Shown one piece after another: positions 54,619 through 62,450 of a stretch of DNA of 64,000 bases. Source of the DNA: Cyanobacteria bacterium FACHB-DQ100 (GTDB taxonomy: Bacteria > Cyanobacteriota > Cyanobacteriia > Leptolyngbyales > Leptolyngbyaceae); the NCBI GenBank assembly GCA_014695195.1, contig JACJNW010000011.1, positions 1 to 64,000 of the forward strand, read 5' to 3'. How positions within the stretch are numbered: the stretch's first letter is position 1; every line of letters starts with the position of its first letter. The notes under the pieces are model-generated. The model was not told where the DNA came from and ran no database searches. It saw only the letters and a list, made by a program, of their open reading frames with translations. A program made the translations under genes and the position numbers.

Positions 54619-55641
54619 CTAGCGTATGACGGTTCCTTGGCCGGTCGTAGGTTGTGTTCCAGGTTGTGTTGTTCCAGGTTGCGTTGTTCCAGGAGGCTGT
54701 GTTTGGGGAGGTTGTGTATCTACAGGAATATCGGTGGGTCTTCCCTGATCAGGTCGGGGATTTGTGAGATCGCGCCGCTCCTCGAATGTTCTGAGCGGGT
54801 CATCTGAATCAGTGGTGACACAATTGGTGCTGAATGTGCTTGCTTCGCCTCGTGCATTCAGGGTGCAGAGTCCCTCTAGCTGACGTGCCTGTAAATTCAA
54901 GGCTGCGATCGTTGCTGCTCGGACTAAGTTCAACGTCTGCTGGACTCGCGCAGATTCAGCCGCGATCGTCGCTTCTTGTCCGGGTGCTAAGCCGAGGGCA
55001 AGGGAACTGGTTTGATAAAACCGTCTGAGATCAAAGGTTTGCACCTGTCCGATTACGCCATTTTGCACTGCAACCGTTTGACCCGCATTGAGGAGAACGG
55101 AGTTGCCTTTTGCATCGAGAATTCGAATCGGATTGTTAGTGAGATTGAAAAACTGCGCTTTGTTATTTGTGCCATCCACTACAATTGCCATTGCCAAGCT
55201 GCGGGGCGGAAACTGCTCGCTAGTGGAAGGAACATCAACTGCGCTAGGCGGTAGCTCTGCAATGGCTTGTCCTTCGAGCGTTTCGATCCGAGTTGCGACG
55301 GTTGTGGGTGGACTCATGATCAGCGCTGTTCCGTTTCGCAACTGAAAACCTCGCATCCCTGGGATAAATCGGAAAATCGCATTCGATCCAATCCGCGCCA
55401 GGGAACCTTCGTTAAATAACAGTTCTGCTCTCGATCGAGCCGCCGTCCGAATTGCATCTTGAGGTGCTAACACATCCGCTAATCGAGCAGGACGAGCAGG
55501 ACGATTATTCTGAAGCAGTTGCGCTCTGTTTGTGAGTTTATAAACTTCGCCGCGAGTCAGGAGATCGGATGCTGCTAGGGCTGGACTCATCCAGGCAAAG
55601 GCTAAAAGACTCGCTGCAACGATACCGCGATGGATGTTCAT
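54619..55641 (-). CDS. FecR-domain exported protein
   Basis: 340 residues from the ATG at 55641, which places a signal peptide at the start (GIVAASLLAFAWMSPALAA). The FecR fold follows: APQDAIRTAARSRAELLFNE, SLARIGSNAIFRFIPGMRGF, NGTALIMSPPTTVATRIETL. In classical FecR proteins this domain senses outer-membrane transporters and controls a sigma factor, but here there is no sigma-binding N-terminus or membrane helix, so a structural or adhesive role is more likely. The C-terminal tail is Thr/Pro/Gln-rich (QPPGTTQPGTTQPGTQP). It precedes the barrel gene. Confidence 0.87.
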   Translation of the reverse strand: MNIHRGIVAASLLAFAWMSPALAASDLLTRGEVYKLTNRAQLLQNNRPARPARLADVLAPQDAIRTAARSRAELLFNEGSLARIGSNAIFRFIPGMRGFQLRNGTALIMSPPTTVATRIETLEGQAIAELPPSAVDVPSTSEQFPPRSLAMAIVVDGTNNKAQFFNLTNNPIRILDAKGNSVLLNAGQTVAVQNGVIGQVQTFDLRRFYQTSSLALGLAPGQEATIAAESARVQQTLNLVRAATIAALNLQARQLEGLCTLNARGEASTFSTNCVTTDSDDPLRTFEERRDLTNPRPDQGRPTDIPVDTQPPQTQPPGTTQPGTTQPGTQPTTGQGTVIR

Positions 55642-55867
55642 AGGGGCGTTTTTGAAAAGGGATACTAATGGCACCGCATGTTTAGCTGCGACCATCATTT
55701 ATCAATAGGGACGATTGAAAAAAGTTATGCAGTCTGCACCTGTGTTCTCCACTAGAGCGAAGATTTAATCCGGACAACGCAATATTCTGCAACAAAATCT
55801 ATCTCAAGTGGGGGTCTCGATCGCGCGAATCCCAACACCATTGAAAGTGTTGTATGAGTTGAATGTT

Positions 55868-56068
55868 ATGGCATTAAAACTGCACGTTCCCACTTTGGAT
55901 AGTCCCGAAGCTGCTGAAGATATCAAAGCAACAATTTTGACGCACGAACCCGACGCGAAGGTCGATATCGATCTGGAGCAAAGGACTGTAACGGTTGAAG
56001 CGAAAGCCTCAGAAGAAACCTTCAAGCAAGCGATTACCGCAACCGGGCATGAGATTAGCGGGTACTAA
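55868..56068 (+). CDS. HMA-fold small protein without metal-binding cysteines
   Basis: 66 residues from the ATG at 55868. The size and pattern (strand ALKLHVPTL, helix PEAAEDIKATILTHEP, strands KVDIDLEQRTVTVEA, helix EETFKQAITATGHEI) fit the ferredoxin-like heavy-metal-associated fold of copper chaperones. The M-x-C-x-x-C loop expected after the first strand is replaced by TLDSPEAAED: neither Cys is present, so copper or other soft-metal binding of the usual kind is not possible. Function is unknown. An upstream in-frame start at 55808 would add 20 residues. Confidence 0.78.
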   Translation: MALKLHVPTLDSPEAAEDIKATILTHEPDAKVDIDLEQRTVTVEAKASEETFKQAITATGHEISGY

Positions 56069-56140
56069 GAAATGTAACGATGAGCGGTTCATAAAACTAA
56101 AGAGTGTTAATGTGAACCGCCATGTTTACTGCATTGAACA

Positions 56141-56683
56141 ATGCCAAAGTTTTACCCGGAACTGACAGACGCGCTTCAGCAATTTATCGAAGAACAACAC
56201 ATCTTTTTTACGGCGACAGCTCCGATCGCCGGTCGAGTGAATGTCTCTCCAAAAGGGATTAATTCGTTTCGCGTTCTCGATCGTCAAACCGTTGCCTATC
56301 TCGATCTCACCGGAAGCGGCAATGAAACCAGCGCTCATCTGCTAGAAAATGGGCGGATGACGATTATGTTTTGCAGCTTTATCGGAAAGCCCGTCATCTT
56401 AAGACTTTACGGAACTGGATCGGTCATTTCCCCCAATCATGAAAAGTGGGACATGCTGTATTCCTTGTTTGAGCCGATTCCCGGAGCGCGGCAAATTGTT
56501 CGACTAGCGATCGATTCGCTCTCGACTTCTTGCGGTGGTGGGGTTCCGCTTTATGACTTTGTGGGCGATCGCGACGCTTTGATCAATTGGTCGATCAAGA
56601 AAGGCAGCAAAGGCTTGGAGCAGTACCGCAAAGATAACAATGAGGTCAGCATTGATGGTTTGCCAACCTACCCGTTGGTTTAG
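56141..56683 (+). CDS. Pyridoxamine-5'-phosphate-oxidase-family flavin protein
   Basis: 180 residues. The split-barrel fold that binds FMN or F420 is suggested by IEEQHIFFTATAPIAGRVNV, SPKGINSFRVLDRQTVAYLD and ENGRMTIMFCSFIGKPVILR. Most members of this branch are uncharacterised; it is not the classical PdxH (too short, and the substrate residues are not evident). It is cytosolic. It starts 72 bp after the HMA-like gene on the same strand, and could share its transcript. A palindromic hairpin follows. Confidence 0.86.
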   Translation: MPKFYPELTDALQQFIEEQHIFFTATAPIAGRVNVSPKGINSFRVLDRQTVAYLDLTGSGNETSAHLLENGRMTIMFCSFIGKPVILRLYGTGSVISPNHEKWDMLYSLFEPIPGARQIVRLAIDSLSTSCGGGVPLYDFVGDRDALINWSIKKGSKGLEQYRKDNNEVSIDGLPTYPLV

Positions 56684-56703
56684 GGCGATCGCAGGATTTC
56701 TGG

Positions 56704-56730
56704 TAGAGACGTTTCGCCGAAACGTCTCTA
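56704..56730. terminator. Palindromic hairpin (GAGACGTTTCG type)
   Basis: tagagacgttt / aaacgtctcta with a five-base middle cgccg lies between the PNPOx gene (+) and the lipoprotein gene (-). Inverted repeats of this GTAGAGACGTTTCG kind are frequent in cyanobacterial genomes; here it could also act as a bidirectional terminator. Confidence 0.65.
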
Positions 56731-56761
56731 TGGTATTGGCATCGAACAGACTTTGATCGAA

Positions 56762-57355
56762 TTACGGCGAGGGAGAAGGCGAAGGTGACGCTGAAGGTGA
56801 TGGTGAGGCTGAGGGCGACGGGGAAGGTGACGGCGAGGATTTAACGGTTAAGGGAATTCCATTGCTGGACGATCGACCACTGGTATCAAGCTGACGCGGA
56901 TTTGTCTTAGCTTGCACCTGAGCTTCGGATAAATTGCGCTCGTATTCTGTGAGTGATTTGCGGACACGCGGTAACTGTGCCACAGGCTTGAGAATATCGA
57001 TCGCCAGCCTCCACCGCTCGATGACCAAATTCCAATCGTCTTTCGACTGTGCCGATCCTGCTAGGTTCCGGGCACTCACCGCTTTATCTTCTGCCTGACT
57101 CAGCAAAGTATTTAAGTCTTCTTCCGAGAGTTTTTTGCCTGGCTTTGCTACGACAGTACGCGGGACTTTGATCTCAGATTTTGGTGGCAGTCGATCGGCA
57201 GTTTTTCCCGAAACAAAGCCTTTTTTCTCATAAGGAGTCGGATCGACAGGGCGGGGCGGGGTGTATTGCACAATGCGAGTTGGCAGAGGGTTACAGCCAA
57301 TCAGCAACCCTAAAAGCGAAACGATCGACAGTCCTTTGATCAAACCGAAGCTCAT
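56762..57355 (-). CDS. Lipoprotein with Ser-Pro repeat tail
   Basis: About 197 residues from the ATG at 57355. The N-terminus KGLSIVSLLGLLIGCNPLP is a signal peptide with lipobox LIGC, so the protein is lipidated. A central helical region (KKLSEEDLNTLLSQAEDKAV, VIERWRLAIDILKPVAQL) is followed by a tail of about 24 residues of Ser-Pro and Ala repeats, encoded by slippage-prone hexamers. Upstream of the chosen start a 12-bp tandem repeat supplies further in-frame ATGs at 57367 and 57379. No family is recognised. Confidence 0.8.
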   Translation of the reverse strand: MSFGLIKGLSIVSLLGLLIGCNPLPTRIVQYTPPRPVDPTPYEKKGFVSGKTADRLPPKSEIKVPRTVVAKPGKKLSEEDLNTLLSQAEDKAVSARNLAGSAQSKDDWNLVIERWRLAIDILKPVAQLPRVRKSLTEYERNLSEAQVQAKTNPRQLDTSGRSSSNGIPLTVKSSPSPSPSPSASPSPSASPSPSPSP

Positions 57356-57381
57356 ACCAAAGCCCATACCAAAGCCCATAC
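57353..57381. repeat. 12-bp tandem repeat carrying start codons
   Basis: cataccaaagcc is repeated about two and a half times. On the minus strand each unit carries an in-frame ATG, giving M-G-F-G-M-G-F-G-M-S-F-G at the N-terminus of the lipoprotein gene. Confidence 0.85.
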
Positions 57382-57480
57382 AGTGGAACAAATTCGACCC
57401 AGTTAGAATGCCTCGATTTCAGCTTTTGATTACACAAGAGCGTTAAAATTTCTTAAGAAAGTCGCGAGTGGAATTGCAGA

Positions 57481-58950
57481 ATGCGTGTTGCGATCGTTGG
57501 GGCAGGTTTGGCAGGATTAGCCGCCGCCGTGGAATTAGTCGATGCGGGTCACGAAGTCGAAATCTTTGAAGCTCGATCGTTTGTAGGTGGAAAGGTCGGC
57601 AGTTGGATTGATGCCGACGGCAATCACATCGAAATGGGCTTGCACGTTTTCTTCAACAACTATGCAAACCTTTTTGCGCTGATGAAAAAGGTCGGCGTTT
57701 ATGATGAACTCTTGCCCAAAGAGCATGTCCATACGTTTGTAAATCGGGGCGGGGAGTTAGGAAAACTCGATTTTCGCTTTCTGGTCGGTGCGCCGTTTCA
57801 TGGATTAAAAGCATTTTTTACAACCGGACAGTTAACGATTCAAGACAAATTGCAGAATGCGATTGCGCTTGGGACAAGCCCGATCGTTCCCGGCTTAATC
57901 AATTTTGATGTGGCGATGAAAATGATTCGCGCCCTCGATAACGTCAGCTTTGCCGATTGGTTTCGCAGTCACGGCGGATCGCAGAATAGCCTGAAGAAAA
58001 TGTGGGATCCGATCGCACTGGCGTTGGGATTTATTGACACCGAAAATATTTCTGCTCGCTGTATGCTGACGATCTTTATGATGTTCGCCTCAAAAACGGA
58101 AGCATCACGATTAAATATGCTATCGGGATCGCCTGCGGAATACCTGCATAAACCGATCGTTGACTACCTCGAAGCGAAAGGTACAAAAATCCACATCCGT
58201 AGACAAACCCGACGGATTTTGTTTGAAGGAGAAGGGCAGAATACCAAAGTGACTGGATTAGCAATAGCAAACGGTGAAACCGAAGAAATCATTACTGCTG
58301 ATGTGTATCTTGCCGCTTGTGATGTGCCTGGAATTCAGCGACTCTTGCCGCAAGAATGGCGCAGCATCAAGGAATTTGACAATATTTACAAGCTAGAAGC
58401 GGTTCCCGTTGCGACCGTGCAACTGCGGTTTGATGGCTGGGTAACAGAAATGAATGATCCCCAAGCGCGGCATCAAGTCGAGCGATCGGCAGGAATTGAC
58501 AATCTCCTCTACAGCTCCGATGCAGATTTCTCTTGTTTTGCAGATTTAGCGCTCACCAGCCCGAAAGACTATTACCGCGAGGGACAAGGTTCACTAATGC
58601 AGGTGGTTCTCACTCCTGGCGATCCCTTTGTGCCGATGAGCAATGAGGAGATAGCCAAACACGCCCTCAAACAGATTCATGATCTCTTCCCTTCATCACG
58701 GGAATTGAATATGACTTGGTACAACGTGGTAAAACTGGCACAATCGCTTTATCGCGAAGAACCTGGTAAAGACCCGTACCGCCCTTCGCAAAAAACGCCG
58801 ATCGCAAATTTCTTCTTAGCCGGAAGCTACACCCAGCAAGACTATATCGACAGCATGGAAGGCGCAACAATTTCCGGGAAACAAGCGGCTCAAAAGATTC
58901 TTGAACCTACCGGATATAAAGTTCAAGGCGTAGGACTGTTTAAGTATTAA
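57481..58950 (+). CDS. crtQ: Zeta-carotene desaturase
   Basis: 489 residues, normal for the plant-type (CrtQ/ZDS) enzyme. It desaturates 9,9'-di-cis-zeta-carotene to lycopene (as prolycopene) in the membrane, using quinone. The FAD-binding N-terminus [20 protein letters not shown] and [20 protein letters not shown] are intact, and the C-terminal motif [20 protein letters not shown] is diagnostic. It is distinct from bacterial CrtI. A hairpin terminator follows immediately. Confidence 0.95.
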   Translation: MRVAIVGAGLAGLAAAVELVDAGHEVEIFEARSFVGGKVGSWIDADGNHIEMGLHVFFNNYANLFALMKKVGVYDELLPKEHVHTFVNRGGELGKLDFRFLVGAPFHGLKAFFTTGQLTIQDKLQNAIALGTSPIVPGLINFDVAMKMIRALDNVSFADWFRSHGGSQNSLKKMWDPIALALGFIDTENISARCMLTIFMMFASKTEASRLNMLSGSPAEYLHKPIVDYLEAKGTKIHIRRQTRRILFEGEGQNTKVTGLAIANGETEEIITADVYLAACDVPGIQRLLPQEWRSIKEFDNIYKLEAVPVATVQLRFDGWVTEMNDPQARHQVERSAGIDNLLYSSDADFSCFADLALTSPKDYYREGQGSLMQVVLTPGDPFVPMSNEEIAKHALKQIHDLFPSSRELNMTWYNVVKLAQSLYREEPGKDPYRPSQKTPIANFFLAGSYTQQDYIDSMEGATISGKQAAQKILEPTGYKVQGVGLFKY

Positions 58951-59252
58951 ACCTGGGTGCTGCTCAAGATGATGACTTGAGCAGCACCGCTTCAAAAACG
59001 TACAGAAATCCATCCATTGAAAAATTGCTTCAAATAAATTCGATATTTTTATGAAGATGTAGTCAGTAAAACAAACCGAATGGCAAGAAAAGAGCGATGA
59101 TTAAAGCGGAATTTTAACCATTCGATCCGAATTGCAAAAAGCTTCTGAAGTATTTCCTTTGGAGTCCGGTCGCAAAAACCGTCACTCAGTAGCAATTTGT
59201 TGAGTGAGATCGCCGTTAAAATCCAGTTTTGCTCTTTGTTTCGGAAATTCTC
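58951..59252 (+). promoter_or_regulatory. Intergenic region and probable 5' leader of the RRM gene
   Basis: Holds the crtQ hairpin and then about 260 bp without an open frame. A small hairpin (tcactca / tgagtga, 59182-59207) lies about 45 bases before the RRM start. Cyanobacterial rbp genes usually have long, temperature-responsive leaders; that this is one is inference. Confidence 0.45.
58956..58988 (+). terminator. Hairpin terminator after crtQ
   Basis: Perfect 13-bp stem ggtgctgctcaag / cttgagcagcacc with a seven-base loop, six bases after the crtQ stop. No long T-run follows. Confidence 0.75.
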
Positions 59253-59501
59253 ATGACCATTTACGTTGGAAATCTTTCTTACAACGCGACCGTAGACGAC
59301 CTCAAATCTGTGTTCGCTGAATATGGAACGGTAAAGCGCGTTGTCTTACCCACCGATCGAGAAACAGGACGGATGCGAGGCTTTGCGTTCGTTGAGATGC
59401 AAGAAGATAGCCAAGAGGACGCTGCAATCAGTGAACTCGATGGAGCGGAGTGGATGGGTCGGGAGCTTCGCGTCAATAAAGCAAAACCGAAAGGAGAATA
59501 A
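59253..59501 (+). CDS. RRM-type RNA-binding protein (cyanobacterial Rbp)
   Basis: 82 residues from the ATG at 59253. One RNA-recognition motif: RNP2 is IYVGNLSYNA at the N-terminus and RNP1 is RGFAFVEM near residue 46; ELRVNKAKPKGE ends the domain. There is no Gly-rich tail, which fits the short Rbp group. Such proteins bind single-stranded RNA; several are cold-induced, and some take part in mRNA localisation to the thylakoid. Which of these applies here is unknown. A strong hairpin follows the stop. Confidence 0.93.
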   Translation: MTIYVGNLSYNATVDDLKSVFAEYGTVKRVVLPTDRETGRMRGFAFVEMQEDSQEDAAISELDGAEWMGRELRVNKAKPKGE

Positions 59502-59554
59502 TTAACCCCAAATTAGTCTGGATCAAGCCTAAAACTAAATAATTTCCATAAATC

Positions 59555-59590
59555 AAAAGCTTTCTCTGAACTTATGCAGAGAAAGCTTTT
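59555..59590. terminator. Strong hairpin between the RRM and GlsB-type genes
   Basis: Perfect 13-bp stem aaaagctttctct / agagaaagctttt with a ten-base loop, between two convergent genes. The stem itself is A- and T-terminated, so it can serve both strands. Confidence 0.85.
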
Positions 59591-59627
59591 GTCATTAGAA
59601 AGATTGCGGATGCTCTAGATCGCTGAA

Positions 59628-59897
59628 CTAAGCAGCACGACGAGTCAACAGACCCCACAGGAAGATTGCAACGATCGCGCCCAAGATAGCAATCAAGATA
59701 CCACCAAAGCTCAAGGAAGCGGCGGTTAGATTCAATGCCCCTGTCGTCAGGAAGGTGAAAAGGCTACCACCGATGAATGCGCCGATAATTCCCAAGATAA
59801 TTGTGCCAAGAATACCGCCACCTTGATCTCCAGGATAAATTGCCTTTGCGATCGCGCCTGCAATCAAACCTAAAATAATCCAAGCGATAAGATTCAT
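59628..59897 (-). CDS. GlsB/YeaQ/YmgE-family membrane protein
   Basis: 89 residues, small and very hydrophobic, with three membrane helices: NLIAWIILGLIAGAIAKAIY, GTIILGIIGAFIGGSLFTFL and GGILIAILGAIVAIFLWGLL. YPGDQGGG between the first two and the Gly-rich helices are typical of this stress-response family (YeaQ, YmgE, GlsB). Its role is thought to be in envelope stress; the mechanism is not known. The ribosome site is AGGAG ahead of the ATG. Confidence 0.92.
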   Translation of the reverse strand: MNLIAWIILGLIAGAIAKAIYPGDQGGGILGTIILGIIGAFIGGSLFTFLTTGALNLTAASLSFGGILIAILGAIVAIFLWGLLTRRAA

Positions 59898-60054
59898 AAT
59901 CAGTTTCTCCTAAAAGTTTTTAGCTCACAGATACAAAGTATCAAGTGACTTCGTAGTTACCCATCTGTCAGAAGTGATAATCAAAAATGTCCCAGGGAAG
60001 AGAGACTTTTTAGAATCAGCTAAACTGTTTGCAAACGTTTAAGCCTGATAACTT

Positions 60055-61137
60055 TTAAGCCGAAACTTCAAGCATTTGTGTTACTTCTTCGAGCAATTCA
60101 CAGGTTGCTTTTACCACGGTTTCAGGGGCAACTTGCGCTAAACAGTTGTGGTGTCCTTCTGGACAAATGCTCTTATAGCAATACTTACAAGGCACATCTT
60201 GAAACAGCAGTCGATGAGGAACTTGCCACGGCGTGTGTTGTGGATTGGTCAAAGCGTATAAATCAACAACTGGAGTTCCGAGCGCGGCGGCAAGGTGCGC
60301 GGGTGCAGTGTTATTTGAGATGACGACGGGTGCAAGTTCGATCAGTGCTGCGAACTCACCTAAGCTTAATTGACAAACCAGCGAGTGAGCCGTCGCCTGC
60401 ATTTTTGCCCGAATTTGAGCCACGATATCGAGTTCGATCGCAGTCCCTGTAAAAATCACCGCGAAATCATGCTCAAGAATTAACTGATCCGCAACGATCG
60501 CGAACTGTTCGATCGAATACCGGCGTGAAGGAGCAGTTGCGCCGGTGTGCATGACAACCCATCGCTTTGGCAGGTTGAATGAACTCAGCAGATGAGACAC
60601 GCGATCGCGCGCTCTGGGGTCTACTCGAAGTGAAAGGTGCTGATTTTCAGCGGTTGCGCCAATTTCAGTAACGAGATCGAGTTGGCGCTGGACTTCGTGA
60701 CGAATGCCGCGATCGGGTTCTGGATCTCTGATCCAATCGGTGAGCAGTTGGTACGGATTTTCGTGGCAGTGCGCCAGTCGGAGCGGGATTTCTGCCAGGT
60801 AGCACAAGAACGCAGAAGGCAAAGGATTTTGGCTATAGACCGTAAAGATAATTGCGCCGTCGAACTGATGTTGTCGAAGCAGGTCGATCATGTCGTATTC
60901 TGGGCGCGGCGATTCGCGGGGAGCAGTTGCTTTTAGCCATGGAGAATCGTAAACGATCGTCTGATCAATTTCAGGAATCAGGGGCGCGATCGCGGCTCCC
61001 GCAGAAGAAGTCAGCAGCGTTAATCGGCGATCGGGCAGGGCGGTTTTGAGTGCCCGAAATGCGGGAGTGGTCATCAAGACATCGCCGATCGTATCCAGAC
61101 GAATGCAAAGTAGATTTTTAGCTTGGTTCCAGGACAT
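60055..61137 (-). CDS. Glycosyltransferase family 9 (heptosyltransferase-like)
   Basis: 360 residues. GT-B fold enzyme related to the LPS heptosyltransferases: LCIRLDTIGDVLMTTPAFRA at the N-terminus, VVMHTGATAPSRRYSIEQFA and the acceptor-side motif ISNNTAPAHLAAALGTPVVD in the C-terminal half. The Cys-rich end CKYCYKSICPEGHHNC is also typical of the family. Its start lies inside the last 20 bases of the HldE-like kinase gene, so both products should work in one pathway. The sugar transferred is not known; many cyanobacterial LPS lack heptose. Confidence 0.92.
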   Translation of the reverse strand: MSWNQAKNLLCIRLDTIGDVLMTTPAFRALKTALPDRRLTLLTSSAGAAIAPLIPEIDQTIVYDSPWLKATAPRESPRPEYDMIDLLRQHQFDGAIIFTVYSQNPLPSAFLCYLAEIPLRLAHCHENPYQLLTDWIRDPEPDRGIRHEVQRQLDLVTEIGATAENQHLSLRVDPRARDRVSHLLSSFNLPKRWVVMHTGATAPSRRYSIEQFAIVADQLILEHDFAVIFTGTAIELDIVAQIRAKMQATAHSLVCQLSLGEFAALIELAPVVISNNTAPAHLAAALGTPVVDLYALTNPQHTPWQVPHRLLFQDVPCKYCYKSICPEGHHNCLAQVAPETVVKATCELLEEVTQMLEVSA

Positions 61138-62104
61138 GACTAAATCTTGATTTGAGCTCTTCTAAGGTACATCGAGCGGTGCCTGGTTTTTGCACGACGA
61201 TCGCGGCGGCGGCGGCTGCCAGTTCTGCGGCGATCGTGGCGTTGTTGGTGTAAGCCAAGGCGATCGCAAATGCAGCCGTAAAGGTATCTCCAGCGCCGAT
61301 CGTTTGTGTGGAACAAGCTGGGTTTGCGCGGATTTGATACGGAGCGTGATCGCGCTGTAGCAGAATCACGCCGTCTCGATCGAGCGTTGCCGCTACGATT
61401 TTTGCTCCTGTTTTCTCTAGAATTTGCTCTGCGTTATTTTTCACATACTGAACTCTGGAGGAGTTTACGTTCTCAATCTGATTCAGTAAAGCTAATGTTT
61501 GCTGATAGTTTGGTTTAACTGCGGTTACGTCTAGAGTTTGATACTTTAGCAAATTCTTAGCATCAACAATCAAGCTCTTAGGACGATACTTCTGAAGTTG
61601 ATCGATCGTATCAATGATGCGATTCGTCAGAATTCCATAGCCGTAATCTGAAATGATTACAGCATCATAATCTTTCCATTGTGTTTTGAGTTCAGTAATG
61701 AGCTTATCTTCTAGTTCTGTCGTTAACGACTCGGTACTTCCTTGGTCGAACCGCAGCAATAAACGATCGCCATCCATGACACGCTGTTTTGTGAGCGTCG
61801 TGCGATCGCTAGCGCTAACAACTCCTTCAATTCCCTGCAACACTTGCCGAAGTCTGATTCCCTCCCAATCTCCACCAGCGACTGAAAGTAGAGTCACCTT
61901 TGCTCCTAAGCTTTGCAGATTCATGGCAGTATTGGCAGCTCCTCCAGGCTGGTCGATCACGTGAGACAACGTGACGACCGGAACTGGAGTTTCTTGACAT
62001 AAGCGCGTAGCACCGCCGTAAAGATAGCGATCGAGCATCGCTTCTCCAATGACAAGGATGCGCGATCGGGAAAACTGCTCCAGCACCGAAAGAAAGTCGC
62101 TCAT
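61118..62104 (-). CDS. HldE N-terminal-type sugar kinase (PfkB family)
   Basis: 328 residues, ribokinase/PfkB fold. It matches the kinase half of HldE (RfaE1), which phosphorylates D-glycero-D-manno-heptose 7-phosphate: ILVIGEAMLDRYLYGGATRL and QPGGAANTAMNLQSLGAKVT at the N-terminus, and the ATP/catalytic motif TIGAGDTFTAAF near residue 270. The C-terminal nucleotidyltransferase domain of the bifunctional enzyme is missing. It overlaps the GT9 gene by 20 bp. Sugar specificity is inferred only. Confidence 0.9.
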   Translation of the reverse strand: MSDFLSVLEQFSRSRILVIGEAMLDRYLYGGATRLCQETPVPVVTLSHVIDQPGGAANTAMNLQSLGAKVTLLSVAGGDWEGIRLRQVLQGIEGVVSASDRTTLTKQRVMDGDRLLLRFDQGSTESLTTELEDKLITELKTQWKDYDAVIISDYGYGILTNRIIDTIDQLQKYRPKSLIVDAKNLLKYQTLDVTAVKPNYQQTLALLNQIENVNSSRVQYVKNNAEQILEKTGAKIVAATLDRDGVILLQRDHAPYQIRANPACSTQTIGAGDTFTAAFAIALAYTNNATIAAELAAAAAAIVVQKPGTARCTLEELKSRFSHVLEPS

Positions 62105-62450
62105 GCTCGAACCCGTAGGGACAAGACTATGAATAGAGCTTCATCTAAGAGAAAATAAACGCTCTTGAGATAGATTTGTCAGACAACGAAATTTCAGGCT
62201 CATCCCAAGGTTCAGCCTGATTCTAGGGAGAATACTAACTTGACATTGATCCTTTGCAGATGGAAGGCTCAGAATTTATTTATAAAACTGAGCCAATCAG
62301 ATAGAGCGCGACAGGCCAAGAGTTCTGATGAAGCGCGATTATTGTAATTGAATAAAAATCTTAGAGAAAAGCCTACCTTACGATTGCGAAACTATCCTGA
62401 CTGTGTGATATTTGTCACGTTAAGGATAATTAGCGTTTATCCGCTCGTTT
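62105..62450. other. 346-bp intergenic region between kinase and SGNH genes
   Basis: Divergent spacer. There is no open frame worth noting. It contains a TTGACA at 62240-62245 without a partner -10 and the CRP-like palindrome at 62404-62419. No RNA gene was recognised. Confidence 0.6.
62404..62419 (+). promoter_or_regulatory. Candidate cAMP receptor protein (SYCRP1-like) site
   Basis: TGTGATATTTGTCACG matches the consensus TGTGA-N6-TCACA in all but the last base. It is 32 bases upstream of the ATG of the SGNH hydrolase gene, where a regulator could activate or block transcription depending on the start site. Binding is not shown. Confidence 0.5.
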
